From Nostoc sp. 'Peltigera membranacea cyanobiont' 210A (GTDB lineage: Bacteria > Cyanobacteriota > Cyanobacteriia > Cyanobacteriales > Nostocaceae): 44,270 nucleotides of DNA. The position numbers and the translations under genes are program-made. Positions 34,087-43,900 of this stretch are shown here, one piece after another. The notes beneath the pieces were generated by a model that ran no database searches, was not told the DNA's origin, and worked only from the letters and a program-made list of their open reading frames with translations. Where the stretch lies: NCBI RefSeq assembly GCF_002246015.1, contig NZ_NOLJ01000014.1, forward strand, positions 16,092-60,361, given 5' to 3'. Each line of letters begins with the position of its first letter. The first letter of the stretch is position 1.

Positions 34087-34369
34087 TTTTCCATTTGTCT
34101 GTATCGTACTCTGTATGAGTTAATACGTTGCGAATAAATACTTTTTGACTTTGATAGTCAATATAGGTAATAAGGCGATACTTGTTTCCTTGAATATTAA
34201 AAACTGTAAGTTCACCTACTGGATCGGCAGAGTTAAAAGCTTGGCGAACTTCAAGTATATTTTGCCACTTGGCTAATTTTGCAACTTTGTTCCAACCACG
34301 TAAACTAGATTCAGCATCGGGATACTTTTGATAAAAAAGTTTTAGTGCTGTATTGGAAATAATATGCAT
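34067..34369 (-). CDS. higB: HigB-type mRNA interferase toxin
   Basis: 100 residues, typical for HigB, a RelE-fold ribosome-dependent mRNA endonuclease. Family features are the start MHIISNTALKLFYQKYPDAE, then WNKVAKLAKWQNILEVRQ, then VFNIQGNKYRLITYIDYQSQ and VFIRNVLTHTEYDTDKW. The Arg in KYRLIT and the HTEYDTDKW end carry the residues usually needed for catalysis. It forms a toxin-antitoxin pair with the overlapping gene downstream. The AT-rich 34370-34580 holds its promoter; no gene is seen there. Confidence 0.9.
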   Translation of the reverse strand: MHIISNTALKLFYQKYPDAESSLRGWNKVAKLAKWQNILEVRQAFNSADPVGELTVFNIQGNKYRLITYIDYQSQKVFIRNVLTHTEYDTDKWKNDPWFK

Positions 34370-34583
34370 AATAAATGAATTTTTTCAAAATAAAGCTCAT
34401 AATAACGTTCCTCGAAGTATCAAACCGTAGTTATTCAAACTTAGCAAATTGCTAAGTTGATGTCAAGAGTTTAATGATTAGGTTTTTCGCTTTACCCCTA
34501 ACAACAGTAGACTTTCAGTGAAAATATACTTATTACCAAGTTTAATAAGTGCAATTATGTACCTGCTGCCATAGGCGATCGCT

Positions 34584-35150
34584 ATGTTCGATGATTTATT
34601 CAACAATCTCAAAGGTTTTATTGACTCTAAAATTCAAGAAGTCGGTAACGATCTGCAAAAGCGCTTCGGCGTTCCCGAACCCGCAGAGCCATTTGTGCTG
34701 ATTCGTCGATTCACACCTGCCGATTCCACTGTGACAAAGGGATGTATTGCAATTGTCGGAGAAAGCTGGCAAATTGAAGCTTATGACGATAATACTCAGC
34801 GCTTTCTAACTAATAGTACAGATCCTTTGCGAAATGTCATCTTGTTTGAAGTTGCAGAACCCGATGTCCAAGAGTGTGTTTTTGCTTGCCAATTTAACGC
34901 GAAAGCGCTAGACACAGAAAAAGCAATTAAAGTGAGTTTAGGTTTGCGTAGACCAGGACAATGGGGCGGAATGACAACAACTTCATGGTCTACAGAAGTT
35001 TTACCAACAGAAAATTTTAAACCTTACGAAGTGCGTGCCCATTTTAAAAAAGAAGCAGATGCTGCCAAAGTTCAAATTAGTGTGCAATTTGAGAGTAGTG
35101 GCATTCTTCAGATTAAAGATATTGAATTGCTGCAAGCGCCTGTAAAGTAA
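34584..35150 (+). CDS. unknown protein, tandem paralogue A
   Basis: 188 residues; I do not recognise the family. An amphipathic N-terminal helix (MFDDLFNNLKGFIDSKIQEV) with more helix after it leads into a beta-rich domain from about residue 35 (AEPFVLIRRFTPADSTV, SWQIEAYDDNTQRFL, VILFEVAEPDVQECVFACQ, VQISVQFESSGILQIKDIEL). The alternation looks like a beta-sandwich, perhaps a carbohydrate- or lipid-binding fold. No signal peptide. It is a tandem duplicate of the next gene, with long identical DNA stretches, for example 34672-34714 against 35428-35470. Confidence 0.75.
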   Translation: MFDDLFNNLKGFIDSKIQEVGNDLQKRFGVPEPAEPFVLIRRFTPADSTVTKGCIAIVGESWQIEAYDDNTQRFLTNSTDPLRNVILFEVAEPDVQECVFACQFNAKALDTEKAIKVSLGLRRPGQWGGMTTTSWSTEVLPTENFKPYEVRAHFKKEADAAKVQISVQFESSGILQIKDIELLQAPVK

Positions 35151-35333
35151 CAATCATGAGCTTGGGGAAGGGCTGGGGTGGGGTGCAATGATTGTGGAAA
35201 TCATAACTAAGTTACCCGAACATGATATGAGCGGATGAACAAGAACGCCCAAATATGACAAAAGACTACTATTTCAAAGGGAATACTAAAAATAATATAA
35301 TTTAGGGCGATGCCTACGGCAGTAAACTACGCT

Positions 35334-35906
35334 ATGTTTGACGAGCTATTCAACAATCTGACAAATTTTATTGTCTCTAAAGCTAAGGAAGCCCTTAACG
35401 AGCTAGAAAAACCCCTCGCTATTCCCGAACCCGCAGAGCCATTTGTGCTGATTCGTCGATTCACACTTGCCGATTCCATAGTCACAAAGGGAGGCATTGG
35501 AATTGTCGGAGAAAGTTGGCAAATTGAAGCTTATGATAATACTCAGCGCTTTCTAACTAATAGTACAGATCCTTTGCGAAAAGTCATCTTGTTTGAAGTT
35601 GCAGAACCCGATGTTCAAGAGTGTGTTCTTGCTTGTCAATTTAATGCGAAAGCGCTGAACACAGAAGAATCAATTGCAGTAAGTTTGGGTGTAGGTAGAC
35701 CACGAGAATCGGGCGGAATGAGAACAACTTCATGGGGTAGAGGAGTTTCACAAACGGAAAATTTTCAGCCTTACAAAGTGCGTGCCTATTTTAAAAAAGA
35801 AGCGAATGCTGCCAATATTCAAATCAGTGTGCAATTTGAGAGTAGTGGCATTCTTCAGATTAGAGATATTGAATTGCTGCAAGCGCCCGTCAAGTCACAA
35901 TCATGA
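35334..35906 (+). CDS. unknown protein, tandem paralogue B
   Basis: 190 residues from ATG 35334 (MFDELFNNLTNFIVSKAKEA), which aligns with the start of paralogue A; an ATG 24 bases upstream adds residues with no match in A. The beta-rich part is close to identical to A (for example the stretches GIVGESWQIEAYDNTQRFLT and VQFESSGILQIRDIELLQAP); it lacks one of the two Asp of A's YDDNTQ. The helical N-terminus (residues 10-35) and residues around 120-145 have diverged more than the rest. Function unknown. Confidence 0.75.
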   Translation: MFDELFNNLTNFIVSKAKEALNELEKPLAIPEPAEPFVLIRRFTLADSIVTKGGIGIVGESWQIEAYDNTQRFLTNSTDPLRKVILFEVAEPDVQECVLACQFNAKALNTEESIAVSLGVGRPRESGGMRTTSWGRGVSQTENFQPYKVRAYFKKEANAANIQISVQFESSGILQIRDIELLQAPVKSQS

Positions 35907-36027
35907 GCAATATCTGAAATTTGAGTAATTAGCAAGGTGCGTAGTTTAGCGCCGTAGGCATTGCATAATTCAACATTCCAATACTACACGCGATCGCAAA
36001 CCATTTAAACCCCTTCATTGTCGCTAA

Positions 36028-36966
36028 TTACTGATAAGTTTGCGTTGCTTTCAGCATGTGGTAGGTAATGATCAACTGAGTCAAAGCCAGGGGGTAACTT
36101 TGCAGTGTTTCTCCAGTTGTACCAGCAATTTTACCCAGTTCTGGATTACTTTCGCGATCGCAAATACTTCGTAAATGGGGCATATCAGAACAAATAATAT
36201 GCTCTAGCTTATTTACTTGGTCTAAGGTGGCATGACCATCAACTTCTAAGACATCCACAGGCTTACTCATATCCCTGTCTAGCCCCAAGCGGATCGCTGA
36301 GTCAAAATTACCATAGCCAGAGCTGATAATCTCGGTAAAATCTGGGTGCGGAATTGTTGGACGAAGTACCAAACGGACATTCAAGTGTCCATTACTTTCA
36401 TCATCGTCCTCAGTGGGTGGATAAAAACTAATGACTATATCAGACCATTGCCGCTGCGGACGGATAAACTCTGCTGAATCTGGTTCGCGCTTTTCTAATT
36501 CTGCTAATACCTGTTCAGCTGTGTAGCCGCGCTTTTGGGTGTCTCGCTTCACTTTCCACTTAGCGCGTAGTGTTTCTGGGGGTGCAAGGTAAACTTTAAC
36601 ATCGTAGGAATCACGAGCGGCACGGGTAGAATAACCGAGTAATCCTTCAATAATGACGAATTTATTCGGCTTGATATATTGCGGTGGCTCGAATGTGCCG
36701 GTTTTATGACTGTAAACTGGCTTAAGAATTGGCTGTCCCGTGCGTAGCAGCGACAGATGTTGCTGCATAATATCTAAGTAATTGCAGTCGGGGTGAAGGG
36801 CAGTGATGCCAATTTCTGCACGTTGTTGGCGATCGTAACGGTGATAATCATCTGTACAAATGAGCGTGACATTTTCTGGGCCGAGTACCTGAGCGATTCC
36901 TCGCGTTAGTGTTGTTTTACCAGCCGCGCTGTCGCCGACAATACCAAGAATTATTGGACGGCTCAT
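36028..36966 (-). CDS. phosphoribulokinase homologue (P-loop kinase)
   Basis: 312 residues from ATG 36966 (GGGAGG five bases upstream); a longer start at 37011 is less likely. It is related to class II phosphoribulokinase, which makes ribulose 1,5-bisphosphate: P-loop GIVGDSAAGKTT, then TDDYHRYDRQQRAEIGITAL and HKTGTFEPPQYI, then VIIEGLLGY. The true Calvin-cycle enzyme has Cys in its P-loop (GDSGCGKST) paired with Cys of CLDDYH for thioredoxin control. Here these are Ala and CTDDYH, so only one of the pair remains near its place. It is therefore probably a second, redox-insensitive homologue with another substrate. Confidence 0.85.
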   Translation of the reverse strand: MSRPIILGIVGDSAAGKTTLTRGIAQVLGPENVTLICTDDYHRYDRQQRAEIGITALHPDCNYLDIMQQHLSLLRTGQPILKPVYSHKTGTFEPPQYIKPNKFVIIEGLLGYSTRAARDSYDVKVYLAPPETLRAKWKVKRDTQKRGYTAEQVLAELEKREPDSAEFIRPQRQWSDIVISFYPPTEDDDESNGHLNVRLVLRPTIPHPDFTEIISSGYGNFDSAIRLGLDRDMSKPVDVLEVDGHATLDQVNKLEHIICSDMPHLRSICDRESNPELGKIAGTTGETLQSYPLALTQLIITYHMLKATQTYQ

Positions 36967-37160
36967 CATAACCTCCCACAATAAAAACAACTTTAGTAAT
37001 AAAATACCCACAATAGTTTTTATTCTAGAAGGGTTTAAGCAAGTAACTCAAACAAAGACTTGGTATGCAATATCTCTACACATAAAATGTTTGTGCGATT
37101 GCTTTTTGCATAATAATTACAATCTACATGATTGTTAGAGTTATCTGTACACATAAAATA

Positions 37161-37619
37161 CTAGACATTTCCTGTTAAACCTACTCTCAGCCGCAGATAT
37201 TCAATTTTGATACAAGCATCCATAACCACATTGAGTCCTGCATCTATAGCTCTTTGTGCTGATGGTTGATGCCAGATACCCAGTTGTGTCCATACAGTTT
37301 TCGCATTGATAGAAATTGCTTCATCTACAATTTCTGGCAAGTACTCAGAACGACGAAATACGTTTACAATATCCACGGGTTCGGGTAATTCCTGGAGTGC
37401 GGCATAACTGGGTTGACCTTCAATTTCTTTAATTAGCGGGTTGATGGCATAGACTGTATAGCCTTTTTGTCGCAAGAATTGGGCGATTTGATAACTGGTG
37501 CGTTGGGCGAAGCCCTTGCCGTAGGCATCGCGTTTATCAGAGTGACCTATAACAGCGATGGTTTTTGCTTGGATTAACACCTCATGCAGAGCGTTATCAT
37601 CTTCTTTAAGGTTTGGCAT
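37161..37619 (-). CDS. CoA-binding domain protein (YccU-like)
   Basis: 152 residues, a single Rossmann-type CoA-binding domain as in succinyl-CoA synthetase alpha: TIAVIGHSDKRDAYG (nucleotide loop), YTVYAINPLIKEIEGQPSYA, VDIVNVFRRSEYLPEIVDEA and TVWTQLGIWHQ, then NVVMDACIKIEY. Function is unknown in all such single-domain proteins. It stands alone; the 140-base gap on each side holds only dispersed repeats. Confidence 0.9.
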   Translation of the reverse strand: MPNLKEDDNALHEVLIQAKTIAVIGHSDKRDAYGKGFAQRTSYQIAQFLRQKGYTVYAINPLIKEIEGQPSYAALQELPEPVDIVNVFRRSEYLPEIVDEAISINAKTVWTQLGIWHQPSAQRAIDAGLNVVMDACIKIEYLRLRVGLTGNV

Positions 37620-37760
37620 GATTTAAAATATCCTGAGCGTAGGCGCAGCCCGTCGTAGACATCGCTTTGCTCATCATACTGAGTTGCATTTAAATATAAA
37701 TTTGACTTTTAAAAAATCATTCACGAATATCAAAGACTCGTTCCCTATTCTCCATGCCCA

Positions 37761-38429
37761 ATGCCCATGACAACTAAAACACTAGGACTCGAACAAAACC
37801 TCTACGACTATTTACTGTCAGTCTCTCTGCGAGAACCAGAAATTTTAACCCAACTGAGACAAGAAACAGCCCAGTATCCGATCGGGAGAATGCAGATTGC
37901 TCCCGAACAAGGGCAGTTTTTGGCATTACTGGTGCAGTTGCTAGGAGCTAAGAAAACTTTGGAAATTGGGGTATTTACAGGTTATAGTTCCCTGGTGGTG
38001 GCATTGGCGTTACCGAGCGATGGTAAGGTGGTAGCCTGTGATATTAGTGATGAATTTACAACGATCGCTAGACGTTATTGGCAACAAGCAGGAGTGGCAG
38101 ATAAAATTCAACTGCATATTGCCCCAGCTTTGCAGACTTTGGATCGGCTACTGGCAACCAAAGAAGCAGAAACTTTTGATTTTGCCTTTATCGATGCAGA
38201 TAAGAGCAACTATGATGCCTATTATGAGCGATCGCTGCAATTAGTGCGTCCGGGGGGATTGATTGCGATCGATAATGTTCTCTGGTCAGGCAGGGTTGCC
38301 GATCCCCAAGTGCAAGATAATAGAACTAAAAGAATTCGTGCCTTTAATCAAAAACTGCATCAAGACCAGCGAGTTAGTCTTAGTTTAGTAGCGATCGCAG
38401 ATGGCTTAACTTTGGCACTGAAAAGGTAA
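37761..38429 (+). CDS. SAM-dependent O-methyltransferase (CCoAOMT-like)
   Basis: 222 residues from ATG 37761, or 220 from ATG 37767; the region is a repeat (ATGCCCA), so the choice is uncertain. It is related to caffeoyl-CoA/catechol O-methyltransferases: the SAM loop is TLEIGVFTGYSSLVVALALP, the acid after strand 2 is in VACDISDE, the metal site is FAFIDADKSNYDAYYE, and LVRPGGLIAIDNVLWSGRV follows. The metal-binding Asp residues are kept. It would methylate a catechol-type phenol; Synechocystis has a related enzyme that does so. No pathway neighbours; it converges on aroA. Confidence 0.92.
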   Translation: MPMTTKTLGLEQNLYDYLLSVSLREPEILTQLRQETAQYPIGRMQIAPEQGQFLALLVQLLGAKKTLEIGVFTGYSSLVVALALPSDGKVVACDISDEFTTIARRYWQQAGVADKIQLHIAPALQTLDRLLATKEAETFDFAFIDADKSNYDAYYERSLQLVRPGGLIAIDNVLWSGRVADPQVQDNRTKRIRAFNQKLHQDQRVSLSLVAIADGLTLALKR

Positions 38430-38447
38430 GTTTAGCGAAAATAGCTC

Positions 38448-39728
38448 TTATTGTTCTAACATTTGGAAGAATCGGGTAAAGTAATCTGGAAAAGTCTTCG
38501 CTGTACAACCAGGATCTTTAATTACAATCCCTGGAACCTTCAAGCCAGTCACAGCAAAAGCCATCGCCATTCGATGATCGTGATAGGTTTCAATTGCCGC
38601 CGGGGTAATGGGGCCAGGCTGAATTTTCAGTCTATCTGCAAATTCTTCCACTTCAACTCCTAGCCGCCGCAACTCTGTAACAACAGCTTTAATTCGGTCA
38701 GTTTCCTTATAGCGAATATGTTCCACGTTCCGAATGGTAATTGGTGAACTGGCAAAGGGTGCGATCGCTCCTAATGTTTGCACTAAATCCGATATATCAT
38801 TCATATCAATGTCGATGCCTTGCAATTGCTTCGGCCCCGTCACTTCGGTGTAATCATCCGCATCCTTAATTTGGCAACCCATCTGTTCTAAAACATTCAA
38901 CCAGAGAATATCACCCTGACAGGATTGTTTAGTCAAATGTTTGACGCGCACCCGTCCACCCGTGACAGCGGCGGCGGCAAAAAAGTAAGAAGCATTTGAC
39001 GCATCGGGTTCGACTGTGTAATGTCGAGCTTGGTAACGTTGACCTGCTTTAATCTGAAATTGATTATCGCCAATTTGAATTACCTCCACGCCAAAATCTG
39101 CCATCAGACGACAGGTCATTTTGACGTAAGACTGAGAAACCAACGTACCTTCAACCTCAACAATTGTGTCTTGTTGAGCATAAGGCGCAATCATCAGTAA
39201 TGCCGAAAGTTGCTGACTTGTTTGGTTAGCTTTCACCCGAAAATTGCCGCCAGCGAATTGCCGACTATAGACGGTGTACGGCATAAACCCAGAGTTTCCC
39301 TCAAAGTTAATGGTTGCTCCACCCATTTGTAGTACCGTTAACAAGTCGCCCATCGGTCGTTCTCGCATCCGAGGAACGCCATCTAGGCGATATTCGCCGT
39401 TCCCCAGTGCCACCAGCGCCGAAATAAACCGTGCTGCTGTACCTGCCAAACCCACAAATAAATCTGCCTGTTTAGCTGGAATCTCGCCTCCCCTTCCCGC
39501 CACTTGAATTTGTGCCAACTGAGGATTCAAAGTAATGGGAATGCCCAATTGCTCTACGCATTTGGCAAAATACTCGCTGTCTTCACTAAATAAGGCATTT
39601 TCTAAAATGGAGTCACCTTGCGCCAAAGCAGCGACAAGCAACGCCCGATTGGTAAGACTTTTAGAACCGGGAATTTCTACTGTGGCATCCACTGGCCGAT
39701 TTAGAGCAGGAATTGCAATGGTATCCAC
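38448..39728 (-). CDS. aroA: 3-phosphoshikimate 1-carboxyvinyltransferase (EPSP synthase)
   Basis: 426 residues from GTG 39728 (GAGG seven bases upstream). It joins shikimate-3-phosphate and phosphoenolpyruvate in the shikimate pathway to aromatic amino acids. Motifs are IPGSKSLTNRALLVAALA, VGLAGTAARFISALVALG, RMRERPMGDLL, then DHRMAMAFAV near the C-terminus. The Lys, Arg and His residues of the active site are present. Where E. coli has Pro101 (GTAMRP), this protein has Phe (GTAARF). It stands alone between an O-methyltransferase and obgE. Confidence 0.94.
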   Translation of the reverse strand: MDTIAIPALNRPVDATVEIPGSKSLTNRALLVAALAQGDSILENALFSEDSEYFAKCVEQLGIPITLNPQLAQIQVAGRGGEIPAKQADLFVGLAGTAARFISALVALGNGEYRLDGVPRMRERPMGDLLTVLQMGGATINFEGNSGFMPYTVYSRQFAGGNFRVKANQTSQQLSALLMIAPYAQQDTIVEVEGTLVSQSYVKMTCRLMADFGVEVIQIGDNQFQIKAGQRYQARHYTVEPDASNASYFFAAAAVTGGRVRVKHLTKQSCQGDILWLNVLEQMGCQIKDADDYTEVTGPKQLQGIDIDMNDISDLVQTLGAIAPFASSPITIRNVEHIRYKETDRIKAVVTELRRLGVEVEEFADRLKIQPGPITPAAIETYHDHRMAMAFAVTGLKVPGIVIKDPGCTAKTFPDYFTRFFQMLEQ

Positions 39729-39933
39729 TTTAAACCTCTACGTAGGCGGTTAGCTACAACTTTATAATATTGCCATATCTTGAGCAAAAGGGGCAGGGGA
39801 GGATGAAGTGTGAGTTACAAGTAAATAGTGAGGAATGAAATTTTAAAACTTATAAAACTTATAATTTATAACTCGCAACTCATAATTCAGCACGGGTTAA
39901 ACCCTAGCTATCCGCTAACAGGACTCTAGAAAG

Positions 39934-40962
39934 ATGCAATTTATCGATCAAGCAAAAATTGAAATTGAAGCTGGTAAAGGCGGCGATGGTATTGTCGCTT
40001 TCCGGCGAGAGAAGTACGTGCCGACTGGTGGCCCCTCTGGTGGTAATGGGGGACGAGGTGGTTCGGTATTTTTCGTTGCCGAAGAAAACCTACAAACTTT
40101 GTTGGACTTCAGATACAACCATCGCTTTCAGGCAGAAAAGGGGACTCGTGGCGGGCCAAATAACTGTACTGGGGCAGCAGGCAAGGATTTAATTATCGAA
40201 GTTCCTTGCGGTACAACCATTTATGATGCTGAAACTGGCGAACTGCTGGGAGATTTAATTGAGCCTAAGCAGACTTTGCTGATTGCCCAAGGTGGTAAAG
40301 GCGGACTGGGAAATCAGCATTTCTTGAGTAACCGTAACCGCGCCCCAGAATATGCCCTTCCAGGATTACCAGGAGAAATAAAGCAGCTGCGCCTGGAGTT
40401 AAAACTTTTGGCAGAAGTGGGGATTATTGGCTTACCAAATGCTGGTAAGTCCACTTTAATTTCATCTTTATCAGCTGCACGTCCAAAAATTGCAGACTAC
40501 CCTTTTACTACCCTGATTCCAAATTTGGGTGTAGTGCGGAAACCTACTGGCGATGGAACTGTTTTCGCTGACATTCCCGGACTCATTGAGGGAGCAGCTC
40601 ATGGGGCAGGGCTGGGACATGATTTCTTGCGCCACATCGAGCGCACGCGGGTGCTACTTCACTTGATTGATGCCACTAGTGATGATGTGGTTAGAGACTA
40701 CAACACAATTAAGGAAGAATTACAAGCTTATGGACGGGGTTTAGCAGAACGTCCGCAAATTTTGGCGCTGAATAAAATTGATGCAGTCGATCGGGAAACC
40801 GTCGATTTGGAAGCGTTAGCCACCCAGCTTAATCATCTCTCCTACGCCCCGGTTTTTGTGATTTCAGCGGTTACTCGCACCGGGTTAGAACCGATGTTAC
40901 AGGAAATTTGGGGAATTCTCGACCAAATGAAGGTTCCTGAAGAAGTGGAGGTATTTAGCTAA
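39934..40962 (+). CDS. obgE: GTPase Obg/CgtA
   Basis: 342 residues. The Gly-rich Obg fold covers 1-158 (EAGKGGDGIVAFRREKYVPT, GPSGGNGGRGGSVFF), and the G domain follows: P-loop GLPNAGKST, switch FTTLIPNLG, DIPGLIEGAAHGAG (G3) and NKID (G4). Obg GTPases act in 50S ribosome assembly and stress control. There is no long C-terminal domain, as in many cyanobacterial forms. The last eight bases overlap the end of the convergent histidine kinase gene. Confidence 0.96.
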   Translation: MQFIDQAKIEIEAGKGGDGIVAFRREKYVPTGGPSGGNGGRGGSVFFVAEENLQTLLDFRYNHRFQAEKGTRGGPNNCTGAAGKDLIIEVPCGTTIYDAETGELLGDLIEPKQTLLIAQGGKGGLGNQHFLSNRNRAPEYALPGLPGEIKQLRLELKLLAEVGIIGLPNAGKSTLISSLSAARPKIADYPFTTLIPNLGVVRKPTGDGTVFADIPGLIEGAAHGAGLGHDFLRHIERTRVLLHLIDATSDDVVRDYNTIKEELQAYGRGLAERPQILALNKIDAVDRETVDLEALATQLNHLSYAPVFVISAVTRTGLEPMLQEIWGILDQMKVPEEVEVFS

Positions 40963-43900
40963 TTCCTAATTCTGATGTTGACGTATCTTGAATCAGGGGA
41001 ATCTTAATCACAAAGTCAGCGCCTTGTCCTGGCTGCGAAATACATTCTAAGCAACCGCCATGTCTTTCTGTAATTATCTGGTAGCTAATGGCAAGACCCA
41101 TTCCTGTACCTTGACCGATGGGCTTGGTGGTAAAGAAGGGGTTAAATAGTTGTTTTTTAACATCTTCTGATATTCCCAATCCATTGTCGGTAATCCTAAT
41201 TGTTACCTGATTTGGCTGCTGTAGTTCGGTACGAATGCAAATTGTCGGAATTGGGCATTGAGAATTGGGCATGGGGCATTGTTTATTCTCCTTGTCCCCC
41301 TTGTCCCCATTACCCCTTATCCCCAGAGGGGGCCCCACCTTCCCCAGTCCCTCTTCTAAAGCATCGATCGCATTTGACAAAATATTCATGAATACTTGAT
41401 TTAGCTGCCCTGCGTAACATTCAACCAGTGGTAGCTTACCGTATTCTTTGATTATTTCAATTGTCAAGCGCTGGTCATTACCCTTGAGGCGGCTTTGCAA
41501 AATCATTAGAGTACTGTCGATTCCCTCATGGATATCAACAGCTTTCATTTCGGCTTCATCTAAGCGCGAAAAAGTTCGTAGGGAAAGCACAATCTCGCGA
41601 ATGCGGTCTGCACCAACTTTCATTGAGTTGATTATTTGTGGGAAATCTGATTTCAAAAAGTCTAGTTCGATTTGTTCTGCAAAATCCTGAATTTCTAGCA
41701 CAGGTTGGGGATAATGACTTTGATAGAGTTGCAAAAGTGAAAGTAAATCTTGGGTGTATTCTTTGGCAGGGTTGAGGTTGCCATAGATAAAATTGACTGG
41801 GTTGTTGATTTCGTGTGCCACTCCTGCAACTAGTTGCCCCAAACTGGACATTTTTTCACTTTGAATTAAGTGAATCTGGGTGCGTTGAAGTTCGCGGAGT
41901 GTTTCTTTGAGTTCTTGGGCTTGTTGTCGTAGTTGCGCTTCCGACTTTAGCAGGGCTTCCTTGGCTTGTTTGCGTTCTGTGATGTCCCTAACAACAGCTA
42001 CCCGACAAAAAGGCTCTCCTGTTTCAGGGTGTTTAACGATAAACAGGCTGCAATCAGTAGGAATTTCTATACCTGTTTGAAAATGTCTATGGCGAAACTC
42101 GCCTTGCCAGAAACCATATTGAAGCATCAAAGGAATAATTTGTTGCTGAAACTCTGCAAAAGCTTCTGGTGAATGAAAATCAACCACTGGCTTGGTTTTG
42201 GCTGCTTCCAGGCTACTAAGTCCCACCATCTTGAGTCCAGCAGGGTTTACATAGAGAACTTGCCCTTCCATTGAAGAAATGCCAATAAAGTCACTGCTGT
42301 TTTCAACTAACGCTACAAATTTTTGCTGTTCCTCTTCAGCTCGTTTGCGTTCTGTAATGTCCAGCACCATTGAGGCAATGCCAAGCACCTGGCCATCAGG
42401 AGCCACTAAGGGGTTGTTATACCACTCGCCGACTATCCTCCTGTCATCTTTAGTGACGTTCTCGTTGACACTAAAACTTCCTCCACGTTGTGTTAACAGG
42501 GCAGTGATAATCTCATTTACGTGCTTTCTGGCGTTTTCAGGTACTATGATCTCAAAACGATTCCCCAGCATTTCCTCTGTGGTGTATCCAAAGATTCTCT
42601 CTGCTGCCCGATTCCATGTCTGAACCTCAAAGTTGGTATTCCATTCAATTATGGCTAAAGGTGTTTGTTCAATCAGCAATGCTAGCCTTTGCTTTGAAGC
42701 CCTGAGTTGTGCGTCTGCTTGCTTGTATTCGGTAATGTCGCGATAATACCAAATCCTACCGTAATAGTCTCCTAAAGGTGATATCCGATCGCAAGCCCCT
42801 TGCTGTTTACGCACAGGTGCAGAATAGCGCTCAAAAATCTTTCCAGATTTGAGGAAAATTTCATCATGGCTGCTTTCCTCTGGATGCTGGTAAAGGTACT
42901 CCACCTTAGCCAGAAATTCGTCTGGATTTACTAGTTTGTCTAGTACCCATCCCACGAGTTGGCGATCGTCCCGTGTTTCGATCAGTGCCGCAGGAATTTG
43001 CCATAACTGGGAGAATTTCTGATTAAATGATGTAACTGTAAGATTTTCATCAATAATCAGAATTCCGTCGATGGAAGCTTCTTGTTGAGCTTGGAGTACA
43101 GCATTAATGCGGTGTAGGTCTTTTTCTGCTTGCTGGCGATTGTGCAGCGCAGCTTGCTGTTCGCTGATGTCGCAAAGCAACCAACGCCAGCCGACCTGCT
43201 GACCCTGTGAATTATACATAGCAACCATTTTGATCCGAGCCGGAAAGGCTGCACTTTTTCGCGGCTGTAGATCGATTTCCCAATCCTGCACTTGCTGTAA
43301 ATTTGCCAATTGGTTGATGAAGGTTTGGCGGTCGGATTCAGCGATAAACAGGATTAATGGTTTACCTACCAGATATTTTTGTTTCACAGATAGTAAGGCT
43401 GCGGCTACATAGTTAGCCTCTTTGATGATGCCGACTAGATCCGTCACCAAGTAAGCATCTGGGGCGAGATCGAACAAATCCTGGTAACGCTGATGCTCTA
43501 ATTCAGCCTTTTCACGAGCGATCGCTAATTCTTCGTTTTGTTGACGCAGTTCTTCCAGGGTTTCCCGAAGTGCATCGCAGGTTTGCATAAGATTGGTACT
43601 ATCGGTAATGCCAGTCACATCTTGAACTTTCCCGACTTCATTCTGTAAAATGATGTCTCGAATACTACCGACCAGAAATTGATTACCAGTCTCATCCTGA
43701 AAGCAAGACTTTTTTGTAGAGATGAGATGGGTTATACCCTGAGCATCAGTAAAAAGATGCTGGTTCTCATTAGTAATATTTGTCGTGAAAACCAGTTCAT
43801 CTATTTCCCGGAACACATCAGCTTCTACTTGCGGAAAAAAATTATAGTCTGACTTGCCAATTAATTCTTCTCGGCGATGACCGACGAAATCACAGTAGCG

